A stretch of DNA of 64,000 nucleotides from Pseudopedobacter sp039918235 (lineage in GTDB: Bacteria; Bacteroidota; Bacteroidia; Sphingobacteriales; Sphingobacteriaceae). The position numbers and the translations under genes were made by a program. The stretch is from positions 3,820 through 67,819 of the forward strand of contig JBDSHZ010000083.1 of assembly GCA_039918235.1 (NCBI GenBank). Direction: 5' to 3'. Positions 16,692-24,925 of this stretch are shown here, piece after piece. Numbering within the stretch: position 1 is the first letter of the stretch; each line of letters starts with the position of its first letter. The notes under the pieces are model-generated. The model ran no database searches and was not told the origin of the DNA. It was given only the letters and a program-made list of their open reading frames with translations.

Positions 16692-16711
16692 AATTTCCTG
16701 AAATTTTATTT

Positions 16712-17983
16712 TTAATCTATAAAATCAAAACCTGTAAAAGGCACTAAACATTCAGGCACTTTAATGCCGTTCTCTGTTTGATAATTTTCTAAAATAGAAG
16801 CCAGAATTCTTGGCAAAGCTAATGCACTTCCGTTTAAGGTATGAGGCAATTGTGGCTTCCCTTCTTTGCCTTTGTAACGCAATTTTAATCGGTTACTTTG
16901 GAAAGTTTCAAAGTTTGAAACGGAAGACACTTCTAACCAACGTTCTTGTGCTGCGCTGTAAACTTCCATATCATAAGTTAATGCAGAAGTAAAGCCCATA
17001 TCTCCTCCACATAATCTTAGCACTCGGTATTGTAAACCTAATTTTTGCAAAAGATTTTGAACATGTAAGCTCATTTCCTCTAAAACCTCATAAGATGTTT
17101 CAGGATTTACCACTTGTACAATTTCTACTTTATCAAACTGATGTAAACGGTTTAATCCACGTACATGTGCGCCATAAGATCCTGCTTCTCTTCTGAAACA
17201 TGGCGTATAACCACAATTTTTTACCGGCAGTTCTTCTTCTTTCAAAATCACATCTCGGTAAAGGTTGGTAACGGGCACCTCAGCGGTTGGGATTAAGTAT
17301 AAATTATCTAAACCTACGTGATACATCTGCCCTTCTTTATCCGGTAATTGTCCTGTTCCAAAACCTGAAGCTTCATTGACTAAAAGTGGGACCATCATTT
17401 CTTCGTAACCTGCTTTTTCTGCTTCTGATAAAAAGAAATTGATCAGTGCTCTCTGCATCTTAGCACCTTTTCCTTTATATACAGGAAAACCTGCACCGGT
17501 AATTTTAACACCTAACTCAAAATCTATGATGTTGTATTTCGCTGCCAACTCCCAATGAGGCAAAGCCTTTGCAGGCAAAGTTGGAAGTTCTCCGTTTTCC
17601 AATACCACTTCATTTTCTTCAGGTGTTTTTCCTTTTGGAACGGTATGGTGAGGCAAATTTGGCAACTGCACCAATTTCTGATACAGCTCATGCTCAATGC
17701 TACTTAATTCCTCTTGAAGGGTTTTTATCGCTTCTTTACTATTTGATGTTTCTGATTTAACAGCTTCTGCTTCGTCTTTTTTTCCATTACGCATCAATTC
17801 GCCAATCTGTTTTGCTGCCGCATTAGCTTTAGCCAATAGCTCATCAGCTTGTGATTGGGTGTTTTTACGTTGGTTGTCTAAATGGATAATCTCCTCCACC
17901 AATTCAGGCTGATTGAAATTCTTTACGCTTAATCGCTCTAAAACTTCCTCTTTATTTTCGCGGATATAATTAACTTGCAGCAT
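16712..17983 (-). CDS. serS: Seryl-tRNA synthetase
   Basis: Charges tRNA-Ser (and tRNA-Sec where present) with serine. The 423-residue class II synthetase has an N-terminal coiled-coil arm (residues about 30-105, rich in Glu, Lys and Ala) that holds the tRNA, then the catalytic domain. Motif 2 lies around CFRREAGSYGAHVRGLNRLHQF, and motif 3 around LNGSALALPRILASILENYQ. TAEVP is present at the serine site. Length and order are normal. A TATATTTG promoter box lies just upstream. Confidence 0.97.
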   Translation of the reverse strand: MLQVNYIRENKEEVLERLSVKNFNQPELVEEIIHLDNQRKNTQSQADELLAKANAAAKQIGELMRNGKKDEAEAVKSETSNSKEAIKTLQEELSSIEHELYQKLVQLPNLPHHTVPKGKTPEENEVVLENGELPTLPAKALPHWELAAKYNIIDFELGVKITGAGFPVYKGKGAKMQRALINFFLSEAEKAGYEEMMVPLLVNEASGFGTGQLPDKEGQMYHVGLDNLYLIPTAEVPVTNLYRDVILKEEELPVKNCGYTPCFRREAGSYGAHVRGLNRLHQFDKVEIVQVVNPETSYEVLEEMSLHVQNLLQKLGLQYRVLRLCGGDMGFTSALTYDMEVYSAAQERWLEVSSVSNFETFQSNRLKLRYKGKEGKPQLPHTLNGSALALPRILASILENYQTENGIKVPECLVPFTGFDFID

Positions 17984-17999
17984 CTTTTAATTTTTTTGA

Positions 18000-18035
18000 C
18001 AAATATAGTATTGAGTAATGAGAATTGCGTAATGC
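18000..18035 (-). promoter_or_regulatory. Likely serS promoter within a word repeat
   Basis: TATATTTG (18007-18000, minus strand) matches the Bacteroidota -7 box and ends 17 bases before the serS ATG. The DNA behind it (AGTATTGAGTAATGAG and similar) is a short low-complexity repeat. Confidence 0.5.
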
Positions 18036-18071
18036 GATGTCTTCTGAATTTAATAAAACATTGAAGAATTG

Positions 18072-18785
18072 ATGAACGGCAAACTTTACCTGGTACCTAC
18101 CCCGATTGGAAACTTAGAAGACATCACTTTTAGAGCCCTACGCATATTAAAAGAGGTAGATTTAATTCTGGCTGAAGACACTAGAACTTCTGGTCCATTG
18201 CTCAAACATTTTGGGATTGATCAAAAAGTTTTTGCTCATCACCAGCATAATGAACATAAAGCAGTTGCTGAAATCGTTAAGTTTTTAAAGGAAGGGCAAA
18301 ATATTGCTTTGATCTCTGATGCGGGCACACCAGCTATTTCTGATCCTGGCTTTTTGTTGGTAAGAGAAGTATTGAAAAATGATATCGCCGTAGAATGTTT
18401 GCCTGGAGCCACCGCTTTTGTACCGGCATTGGTAAATTCAGGATTACCCAATGACCGTTTTACTTTTGAAGGTTTTTTACCCGTTAAAAAAGGAAGACAA
18501 ACCCGCATAAAAGAATTGATTTACGAACCGAGAACAATGATTTTTTATGAATCTCCACATCGTTTATTAAAAACTTTAGAAGAATTTATTGAATATTTTG
18601 GAGCGGACAGACAAGCAGCTATCTCTAGAGAACTTACCAAAATGTTTGAGGAAAATACAAGAGGTACATTAACAGAACTTAAAACTCACTTTGAAGAAAA
18701 TATTTTGAAAGGCGAATTTGTAATTGTAGTTGCCGGAAACGACAATCCTCCACCAAAAAAAGACGAGAAATATTATAAGAAATGA
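18072..18785 (+). CDS. rsmI: 16S rRNA (cytidine-1402-2'-O)-methyltransferase
   Basis: Methylates the ribose of C1402 in 16S rRNA. It is a tetrapyrrole-methylase-fold enzyme of 237 residues with LYLVPTPIGNLEDIT at the N-terminus, ILAEDTRTSG near 35, ALISDAGTPAISDPG near 80 and CLPGATAFVPALV near 115. The start is placed at the ATG at 18072 rather than the in-frame TTG three bases earlier. Its stop overlaps the lnt start (ATGA), so the pair is co-translated. Confidence 0.95.
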   Translation: MNGKLYLVPTPIGNLEDITFRALRILKEVDLILAEDTRTSGPLLKHFGIDQKVFAHHQHNEHKAVAEIVKFLKEGQNIALISDAGTPAISDPGFLLVREVLKNDIAVECLPGATAFVPALVNSGLPNDRFTFEGFLPVKKGRQTRIKELIYEPRTMIFYESPHRLLKTLEEFIEYFGADRQAAISRELTKMFEENTRGTLTELKTHFEENILKGEFVIVVAGNDNPPPKKDEKYYKK

Positions 18786-20446
18786 AAAGACAGATTTGGT
18801 TAGCACTTTTTTCAGCTTTTTTACTCTGGCTAGCATGGCCACCCATTCCTTTTACCTCTCCAATTTTATTGCTTGCATTCCTTCCTTTAATGATTGCGCT
18901 CCAAGAAATTGAGGAATCTGATCGCAAGAAAAAAGGATATTTAATTTTCTTTATTTCTGGTTTAGCTTTTTTAGTTTGGAATACAGCCTCCATTTATTGG
19001 GTATTTAACTCCTTGAACGCAGTAATGCCCACTTTCTTTGCCTGTATACTTTCACTGATTCCTTTCTGTTTAGGCGCATTTTTAATGACGCTGAGCTTTT
19101 GGCTTTATCGGAAAATTGCAAGAAGCACCAAACCTCTGATTGCAGACATTAGCCTGATAGGTTTTTGGATGAGCTATGAATACCTGCACCAAAGTTGGGA
19201 CTTAAAATTTCCTTGGATGACTTTGGGGAACGGTTTTGCCAACAGCCCGCAGTTGATTCAATGGTATGAATATACCGGTGTTTATGGAGGTACTTTTTGG
19301 ATTTTAGTAAGTAATATTTTGATTTTCAGGATTTGGATAGCTTTAAGGGCTGAAGGCAGAGGGCTGAAGGCTGAAGGCGAAAAGGCAAAAGGCTCAATGC
19401 AGAAGGCAAAAGGCATGCTCGCTTGTCTTTTTGTTTGGATTTTAGTTCCAATTAGTTTATCGGTTTTGGTTTATAGCACTTATGTGGAGGACACTAACCC
19501 ATCTGATGTAGTGGTAGTGCAACCGAATATTGATCCTTATGGAAAGAATTTCACCTATTCGCCTGAAGAACAATTGGCGAAATTAATTAAACTGAGCAAG
19601 CAAAAAGGACAGGTGAATACTGAGTTTTTCATCTGGCCAGAGACTGCGATAGTTGGCTATGTGGAGGAGACACAGTTTAGAAATACCAGTGCTTTTCAGT
19701 CGGTGCAACTCTTTTTAGACAGTTTTAAAAATGCGACAGTAATTAGCGGAGCAGAAACCTATTCTATTTATAATACCCAGCAAAGTGTATCTGCAAAGTT
19801 TAGTAAGGAGAATAATTTATATTACGATAGCTTTAACACTGCCGTTGCAATTGAGAACAGTCCCAGGTTACAATTCTATCATAAATCCAAACTGGTTCCC
19901 GGTGTAGAAAAAATGCCCTTTCCGGAGTTATTGTCTTTCCTAAATCCATTGTTTGATAAATTTGGAGGAACAACAGGTGGCTATGGCTACCAGAAAGAAC
20001 CAACAAATCTTTACGCTTCCAGCGGAATTGGTGTAGTACCCGCTATTTGTTATGAATCTATTTGGGGAGAATGGATTGCTAGGTCTGTTAATAAAGGTGC
20101 TCAGTTTATTGCTGTGATCACTAACGACGGTTGGTGGGGCAATACTTCTGGAAAAGACCAGCATTTAGATTATGCAGTTTTAAGAGCTATTGAAAATCGC
20201 CGTTGGGTTGCCCGTTCAGCAAATACAGGAATCTCTGCTTTTATCAATCAACGTGGTGACATTATACAAAAAACAAAATGGTGGGAAGATGCTGTGATTA
20301 AGCAGGATATCAATCTAAATTCTGACATTACCTTTTACACCGCTCATCCTGATTGGATTGTTTATCCTTTTCTATTTATTGGAGGTTTTGGCATGTTGTT
20401 TTTAATTTTTGTGAGGGTTAGGCGAAAAAAGAAAGCTATAATTTAA
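18782..20446 (+). CDS. lnt: Apolipoprotein N-acyltransferase with a repeat-derived insert
   Basis: Adds the third acyl chain to the N-terminal Cys of lipoproteins in the inner membrane. The 554-residue protein has about six N-terminal membrane helices, a nitrilase-like periplasmic domain and a C-terminal helix. The catalytic triad is visible as FFIWPETAIV (Glu), YHKSKLVPGVEKMPF (Lys) and PAICYESIWG (Cys). Residues about 189-212 (start ALRAEGRGLKAEGEKAKG) are a hydrophilic Ala-Glu-Gly-Lys stretch between two membrane helices, on the cytoplasmic side by the positive-inside rule. At the DNA level (19340-19420) the stretch is made of the same GCTGAAGGC/AAAAGGC words as intergenic repeats nearby. 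The reading frame is kept, so the enzyme is probably active. Confidence 0.95.
   Translation: MKRQIWLALFSAFLLWLAWPPIPFTSPILLLAFLPLMIALQEIEESDRKKKGYLIFFISGLAFLVWNTASIYWVFNSLNAVMPTFFACILSLIPFCLGAFLMTLSFWLYRKIARSTKPLIADISLIGFWMSYEYLHQSWDLKFPWMTLGNGFANSPQLIQWYEYTGVYGGTFWILVSNILIFRIWIALRAEGRGLKAEGEKAKGSMQKAKGMLACLFVWILVPISLSVLVYSTYVEDTNPSDVVVVQPNIDPYGKNFTYSPEEQLAKLIKLSKQKGQVNTEFFIWPETAIVGYVEETQFRNTSAFQSVQLFLDSFKNATVISGAETYSIYNTQQSVSAKFSKENNLYYDSFNTAVAIENSPRLQFYHKSKLVPGVEKMPFPELLSFLNPLFDKFGGTTGGYGYQKEPTNLYASSGIGVVPAICYESIWGEWIARSVNKGAQFIAVITNDGWWGNTSGKDQHLDYAVLRAIENRRWVARSANTGISAFINQRGDIIQKTKWWEDAVIKQDINLNSDITFYTAHPDWIVYPFLFIGGFGMLFLIFVRVRRKKKAII
19340..19420. repeat. Interspersed repeat inside lnt, in frame
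   Basis: Tandem words AGGGCTGAAGGCAGAGGGC, GCTGAAGGCGAAAAGGC and CAGAAGGCAAAAGGC run from about 19345 to 19416. The same family fills gaps at 2676-2795, 10280-10355 and 59713-59746. Here it lies wholly within a reading frame and keeps it open. Confidence 0.65.
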
Positions 20447-20485
20447 TTGTTAAAAACACTACAAACCCTCGTCAGAAGGGGAAAA

Positions 20486-21607
20486 TTATTCGGAAAGTAT
20501 TCTGTATAATTCCAAATTTAGGTAATAATGGTTTCCCTGTATTTTTCGCTTTTCCAAAATTTTCATTCCCACCAATTCTTCCAAATATTTTCTTGCTGTA
20601 TTTTCTGCATATAGCCCTTTCTCCGTTAAATGTTTAACTTTTGTAAAAGGTTGATTGAAAAGTGCGCTCACCAGAGATTCTGGTCTTGAAATACTTGTAT
20701 TGTTTACCAATGCTTCTAAAATGGCATCTTTAGCGGCAACAATATCATTAATTTTATCAAACGTGAGGTTGGAAGTGGTTTCAATTGCTTGTAAAATATA
20801 TAAAAACCAGGTTTTCCAACTTCCACGCTGTGTGATGCCAGCTAAACCAGAGTAGTATTCTTCCTTATGATCAATGATGTATTTACTTAAAAATAAAATA
20901 GGATAATCTAATAGTCCTTTGTTGTTTAAAAAATGAATGTTAAATAACCTTCCTGTCCTACCATTTCCATCTCTGAAAGGATGAATAGCTTCAAATTGAA
21001 AGTGAGCAATTGCCATTTTCAACAAGGGATCTAGCTTATATTTTTCGTCATCGTTTATAAACTCAATCAAGTTTTCGAGTTTCTTTTCTACTATACCCGC
21101 ACCTCTTGGTGGCGTATAAAATGCCTTCCCTGCATTTGGACCAGAGCCACCTTCTTTGATATATATTTGAGCAATTGGAGACCTGATTCCATCACTGAAA
21201 GAACTTAATGTTTGATACATTTTTACAAAATAGTTCTCGTTAAATTGAGGTTGCTTTTGTAGCTGTTCAAATCCTTCCCACAATGCTTCCCTATAATTTA
21301 AAATTTCTTTTTCTGGGCCTATTAATTCTTTGACGTTTTCTTCGCTGTAGGCTTTATATAATTCATCATCAGTGGTGAAAATGTTCTCTATTTCACTGGA
21401 AGCTTTAGCTTCCTGTAAGCTGATGGAGTTAATTAATAATCCTTGATTTGGAATTGCAATACTTCGTCCGTTCAATCTTGCCAAGGCAGATTTTGCACTT
21501 ATCAATTTCTCATAAACTTCAAAATCTTTGTATAAACTCTCCTCTATAGGTAATTCAGGAAGATCATTGAATGGTTTTGTTCTATCAGGGTTTATTTTAT
21601 AGATCAT
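20486..21607 (-). CDS. Fic family protein, second copy in the window
   Basis: A 373-residue Fic enzyme, presumed to AMPylate a target protein. The catalytic loop is HPFRDGNGRTGR, complete with His, Asp and both Arg. The inhibitory motif SSEIENI lies near residue 75, N-terminal to the core as in class II Fic proteins. A C-terminal winged helix (KHLTEKGLYAENTARKYLEEL) could bind DNA. The ATG at 21607 is preferred over an upstream TTG at 21613. It is only distantly similar in sequence to the Fic protein at 8.5 kb. Its upstream region carries three 71-bp tandem repeats and a -7 box right beside the start codon, so self-regulation is plausible. Confidence 0.9.
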   Translation of the reverse strand: MIYKINPDRTKPFNDLPELPIEESLYKDFEVYEKLISAKSALARLNGRSIAIPNQGLLINSISLQEAKASSEIENIFTTDDELYKAYSEENVKELIGPEKEILNYREALWEGFEQLQKQPQFNENYFVKMYQTLSSFSDGIRSPIAQIYIKEGGSGPNAGKAFYTPPRGAGIVEKKLENLIEFINDDEKYKLDPLLKMAIAHFQFEAIHPFRDGNGRTGRLFNIHFLNNKGLLDYPILFLSKYIIDHKEEYYSGLAGITQRGSWKTWFLYILQAIETTSNLTFDKINDIVAAKDAILEALVNNTSISRPESLVSALFNQPFTKVKHLTEKGLYAENTARKYLEELVGMKILEKRKIQGNHYYLNLELYRILSE

Positions 21608-21610
21608 ATA

Positions 21611-21618
21611 CAAAGATA
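21611..21618 (-). promoter_or_regulatory. Promoter -7 box of fic, next to the start codon
   Basis: TATCTTTG on the minus strand fits TAnnTTTG exactly and ends 3 bases before the ATG at 21607. With the usual spacing, transcription would begin at or inside the start codon, giving a leaderless mRNA or use of a later start. Confidence 0.5.
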
Positions 21619-21631
21619 TGATTTAAAATAG

Positions 21632-21836
21632 TAAACATTAAAATAATTTTATTTTAATGTTAGATAACTGATTTGACATTAAAGTTGATGACAAAACAAG
21701 AACTAACATTAATATATTTTTTAATTAATGTTAGATAAGGAAATTGACATTAAAGTTCAAGGTTGAAGTATAGTTAACATTAAAAATTAAGATATTTAAT
21801 ACTAGATAATATTAGTGACATTAAACCAGCCAAAAA
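21632..21836. repeat. Three 71-bp tandem repeats upstream of fic
   Basis: Three landmarks repeat with a spacing of exactly 71 bases. AACATTAA or close variants start at 21634, 21705 and 21776. The motif GTTAGATAA (ACTAGATAA in the third copy) starts at 21659, 21730 and 21801. GACATTAAA starts at 21675, 21746 and 21817. Each unit contains the word TTAATGT(T/C) three times, in both orientations. The units diverge between the landmarks. This looks like an operator array. Confidence 0.8.
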
Positions 21837-21841
21837 TACAA

Positions 21842-22507
21842 CTAACTAACCTTCCTTAATAATACGGCAAATTTATCACGCCATTCCTCCGTTAATTCTT
21901 GAAGATTGGCCAAACGTTGTAGCTCTATTTTATTCTTTGAATCGTGGTAACGGATTTGATTCACATGCATGACCGAAATTTTTTCTGGATGAGATGATAA
22001 GTGTATCATTTGATCATTAGGTTTAACCACACCTTCTTTTATTGTTCTTAAATAAAAACCGGTATAACCTGTGTTCTGGCAAAGTTTTGCAAATGGTTTA
22101 TAATTATACCTAATTCCAATAATATAACATGGTCCGCGTGGTTCAGATACTTCCACTACAGCTTCTCCTAATTGATAACGGTCGCCAATAAATATATTTT
22201 CCTCCAAACTGTTTTCACCTGATAGCGTTAAATTTTCACCGAAAGCACTGGGTTCAAAATCAAAGCTCAATTCCTTTTTCCAATAATTAAAGCGATCTGC
22301 ACTGTAACAGCAAATTGCTTTATCATTTCCACCATGGTGCTTTTTATCATGAACCATGTCTCCTTCAAAACCGGTCATTGTTAAAAAAATATTTTCAGTG
22401 ATGATGGGTTCTTTGCGAAAAGCGGTAGTAACAGACTGATGATCAGCAACCAGTTTTTCTGCCTTTCCTAGGATATTTATGGATTTGATGAGGATATTTT
22501 TATTCAT
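21842..22507 (-). CDS. MOSC domain-containing protein
   Basis: A 221-residue protein of the MOSC family, the domain shared with molybdenum cofactor sulfurases and YiiM-type proteins that reduce or bind N-hydroxylated compounds. Visible are DMVHDKKHHGGNDKAICCYSADRFNYW, with Cys residues in the YiiM position, then AFGENLTLSG and EVSEPRGPCYIIG. The start is set at the ATG at 22507 (MNKNILIKS). The frame can be followed 39 codons further upstream, but that stretch is translated repeat DNA. It stands alone on this strand next to a UbiA-like gene; the natural substrate is unknown. Confidence 0.85.
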   Translation of the reverse strand: MNKNILIKSINILGKAEKLVADHQSVTTAFRKEPIITENIFLTMTGFEGDMVHDKKHHGGNDKAICCYSADRFNYWKKELSFDFEPSAFGENLTLSGENSLEENIFIGDRYQLGEAVVEVSEPRGPCYIIGIRYNYKPFAKLCQNTGYTGFYLRTIKEGVVKPNDQMIHLSSHPEKISVMHVNQIRYHDSKNKIELQRLANLQELTEEWRDKFAVLLRKVS

Positions 22508-22510
22508 TTT

Positions 22511-22623
22511 TTTACGATTGCAGGTTGCGTTAGGCATGGAAGCGGCATCTCCCGATTTTTCATCGGGAATACAGCGGACAGCCCGCCCGAACGCCCCGAG
22601 CGTTAGCAATCGGGGATCGCCCA
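22511..22623. repeat. Interspersed hairpin repeat, copy 2
   Basis: On the minus strand the order is GGGGCGTTCGGGCGGGCTG, TCCGCTGTATTCCCGATGAA, the ATCGGGA hairpin arm, a GCCGCTTCCATGCC block and TAACGCAACCTGCAA. Copy 3 at 27838-27943 has the same blocks with scattered changes. It fills the whole gap between the UbiA-like and MOSC genes. Confidence 0.75.
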
Positions 22624-22625
22624 AA

Positions 22626-23507
22626 TTAAATTATAAAACTAAATAAAAGTAACATGACATACTGTAAAATTAAGGTGCCATCAAGGTAAAAGAAATAATA
22701 ATATTCATTTTTCTCCCATTTTGATTTAAAAATCAGCCATCCTGTTAAAAAAACAGTAGAAGCTAGTGCGAAGAAATCTGCATTGAAGCCATAGGATTTA
22801 AAAAAGAAAAGCAAGATGAGGTAAGTGATTAATAAGAATTGGCAAAGTAAGTAGGATTTTTTTTCTCCAAATACAGTTGGAATGGTTTTAAGCTTAAAAG
22901 TTTTGTCTTGAAACATATCTCTGATGTCAAAAGGAATGGTGATGGCTGTGACAAAAAGAAATCTTTTAAAGGTAAGGATGAAAATGTTTAGAAAAGAAAT
23001 TTGTAATTGATGATTATGCTGCAATTCAAGCAATGGCAATGTAACTGAGCTTAATGCCCACACCAAAGCAATGAGGATCAGTTTTAAACCGGGGATATTT
23101 CTTAATCCAAATTTGCGTCCGCTAGAAGAAACAAACAGTGGCATAGAATACCCTATTGAAATAATACCGAGCACAACAGCTAGTATTTTTGAAGGTATGC
23201 TGAATAGTAAAACGAGCGGAATTAACGCTATCACTGAAATAATTGTAATGGTGAAATTCAGTTTATAATTCTTGAAAATCCACCTTACTCTTCTGTATTT
23301 AGAATTTAAGGGATCTCGTGGTTTTTGTATGAGAATACTAAAATTGTAGGCTAATATGGTTGAGAAAAAGAGAAAAGCGATGATGTACCATGACGGGGTA
23401 AACCCTAATAAATGATAGGTGACTAAACCCTGAGCGGCTGCACCAAGAGAAATAAATAGGTTACTGAATAAAAGAAAATCTAATGGTCTTCTGAAATAGT
23501 TTATCAT
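22626..23507 (-). CDS. UbiA-like integral membrane protein
   Basis: A 293-residue protein with about eight or nine membrane helices. The block FDIRDMFQDKTFKLKTIPTVFG matches the second Asp-rich motif of UbiA-type prenyltransferases (DxxxD followed by a T-x-P stretch). The first Asp-rich motif is not intact: the expected place reads AYNFSILIQKPRDP. It may be a diverged prenyltransferase for quinone or lipid synthesis, or a member that lost activity. The gene is followed on the same strand by a repeat and preceded closely by a phosphoesterase gene (17-bp gap). Confidence 0.7.
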   Translation of the reverse strand: MINYFRRPLDFLLFSNLFISLGAAAQGLVTYHLLGFTPSWYIIAFLFFSTILAYNFSILIQKPRDPLNSKYRRVRWIFKNYKLNFTITIISVIALIPLVLLFSIPSKILAVVLGIISIGYSMPLFVSSSGRKFGLRNIPGLKLILIALVWALSSVTLPLLELQHNHQLQISFLNIFILTFKRFLFVTAITIPFDIRDMFQDKTFKLKTIPTVFGEKKSYLLCQFLLITYLILLFFFKSYGFNADFFALASTVFLTGWLIFKSKWEKNEYYYFFYLDGTLILQYVMLLLFSFII

Positions 23508-23524
23508 TCCTCTTGAAAAAGGAT

Positions 23525-24763
23525 TTATCCTTTCTTAAGTTCAAATATGGTGATTTCTGGTAGAATTCCCACTCTGCCCGGATAACCCAAAAAACCATAA
23601 CCTACATTTACATACAATTTTTGATGGCCTTGTTTGTATAAACCATCCCATTCATCATATATATATTGCACCGGACTCCATTTTAAAAATTTAGTATCCA
23701 CACCAAATTGGGCTCCATGTGTGTGGCCCGCAAAGGAAGCATCTATACTCGGATATTTCTCTAATACTTCTGCTCTCCAATGAGAAGGGTCATGTGACAA
23801 TAAGAGTTTAACCGGTAAATCATAGGTGTTTTTTATGGCTTCATCCATTTTGCCGAACTTTGGAAAACGGCCTGCTCCCCAATTTTCAATACCCAAAACC
23901 CCAATCTCTGCACCGTTTACTTTTAACCTTCTGTTCTCATTCATCAATAAATCCCAGCCCATTAATTGATGAACTTTTTTCAGGTCTTCCACATTTTTCA
24001 GTCGGACTGCTTCATTTGGCCAAGACTCGTAAGTCCCATAATCATGGTTGCCCAAAGTGGAATAAACGCCCAGAGGGGCTTTTACTTTAGAGAAAATATC
24101 CTGATAATCTTTCATTTCTGTTGCCCTCCCGTTTACCAAATCTCCTGTAAAGAAAATAAAGTCGGGTTTTTCTTTGAGCAACATTTCTACACCTCCAGTC
24201 ACTGCTTTTTTGTTGTAAAAACTGCCGGAGTGGATATCAGAAATCTGCCCCAGCGTAATACCATCAAATTCTTTTGGAAGATTGGGAAAATACAAAGTCT
24301 GCTTTTTTACTTTGTAATCATAAGCACCAGAAACAATGCCCCAAGTAAGGCTTGCAAAAGGAATTGCTGCCACTGCAATACCTGCTTTTACCAAAAATTC
24401 TGAACGGGGAATTCCATCTTGTTGTTCCTTCTTATCAGGTTCAGGCTTTACTTTCTGAATAAGAAACAGAAAAAACCTCCTGATATCATCAATAAAAAGG
24501 ATAAGGATAAAAAATATTTTTGTTACAAAAGTGATAAAGAAAGCAACTAACGTAACTGTTCTTAAGCTAATATTCAAATTGAAAAATATCCCGCCAAAAA
24601 CACCTAAAATCAATAGTGCCGTATAGCCCCACCATATCCATTTAAAAGTTTTTTTCTTTCTTTCATTCCATTGAGGATAGATGTTGACGATTGCTTTGTA
24701 GCTGTAAAAATCTATCAATAATGATAAAATAGTAACTATAATTAGTGGAATAATTCTTCCCAT
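23525..24763 (-). CDS. Membrane-anchored metallophosphoesterase
   Basis: A 412-residue protein with three or four N-terminal hydrophobic segments (to about residue 150) and a calcineurin-type phosphoesterase domain. The metal-binding motifs are all present: ISDIHSGS, FTGDLVNG, LGNHDYG, LLSHDPSHW and FAGHTHGAQFG. YaeI/YkuE-type relatives act on UDP-diacylglucosamine or have unknown substrates, so I only assign the class. The gene probably shares a transcript with the UbiA-like gene downstream. A wide AT-rich gap of about 160 bases precedes it. Confidence 0.88.
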   Translation of the reverse strand: MGRIIPLIIVTILSLLIDFYSYKAIVNIYPQWNERKKKTFKWIWWGYTALLILGVFGGIFFNLNISLRTVTLVAFFITFVTKIFFILILFIDDIRRFFLFLIQKVKPEPDKKEQQDGIPRSEFLVKAGIAVAAIPFASLTWGIVSGAYDYKVKKQTLYFPNLPKEFDGITLGQISDIHSGSFYNKKAVTGGVEMLLKEKPDFIFFTGDLVNGRATEMKDYQDIFSKVKAPLGVYSTLGNHDYGTYESWPNEAVRLKNVEDLKKVHQLMGWDLLMNENRRLKVNGAEIGVLGIENWGAGRFPKFGKMDEAIKNTYDLPVKLLLSHDPSHWRAEVLEKYPSIDASFAGHTHGAQFGVDTKFLKWSPVQYIYDEWDGLYKQGHQKLYVNVGYGFLGYPGRVGILPEITIFELKKG

Positions 24764-24874
24764 GTGTATTTTTTATATTTGGATGGTTGATAGGGATCTT
24801 TTTTTAACGTCAGCTTTTGCTAGCGCTATAATCTGCTCAGGCTAATAAAAAAAGATGCTTTTATCTTATAAACT

Positions 24875-24903
24875 AATAAAGCCCATGTCATAAAACATGG
24901 GCT
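24875..24903 (-). terminator. Terminator after the MoxR-type ATPase gene
   Basis: GCCCATGT (24881-24888) and ACATGGGC (24895-24902) form a perfect stem. On the minus strand it is followed by TTTATT. It lies 23 bases past the stop at 24926. Confidence 0.75.
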
Positions 24904-24925
24904 CAAAATTAAAAATTATAAACTT

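Noticed and set aside
21632..21836. The 71-bp repeats as a CRISPR array
   Set aside because: There are only three units, the repeat words lie inside the period with no unique spacers of constant length, and no cas genes are present.
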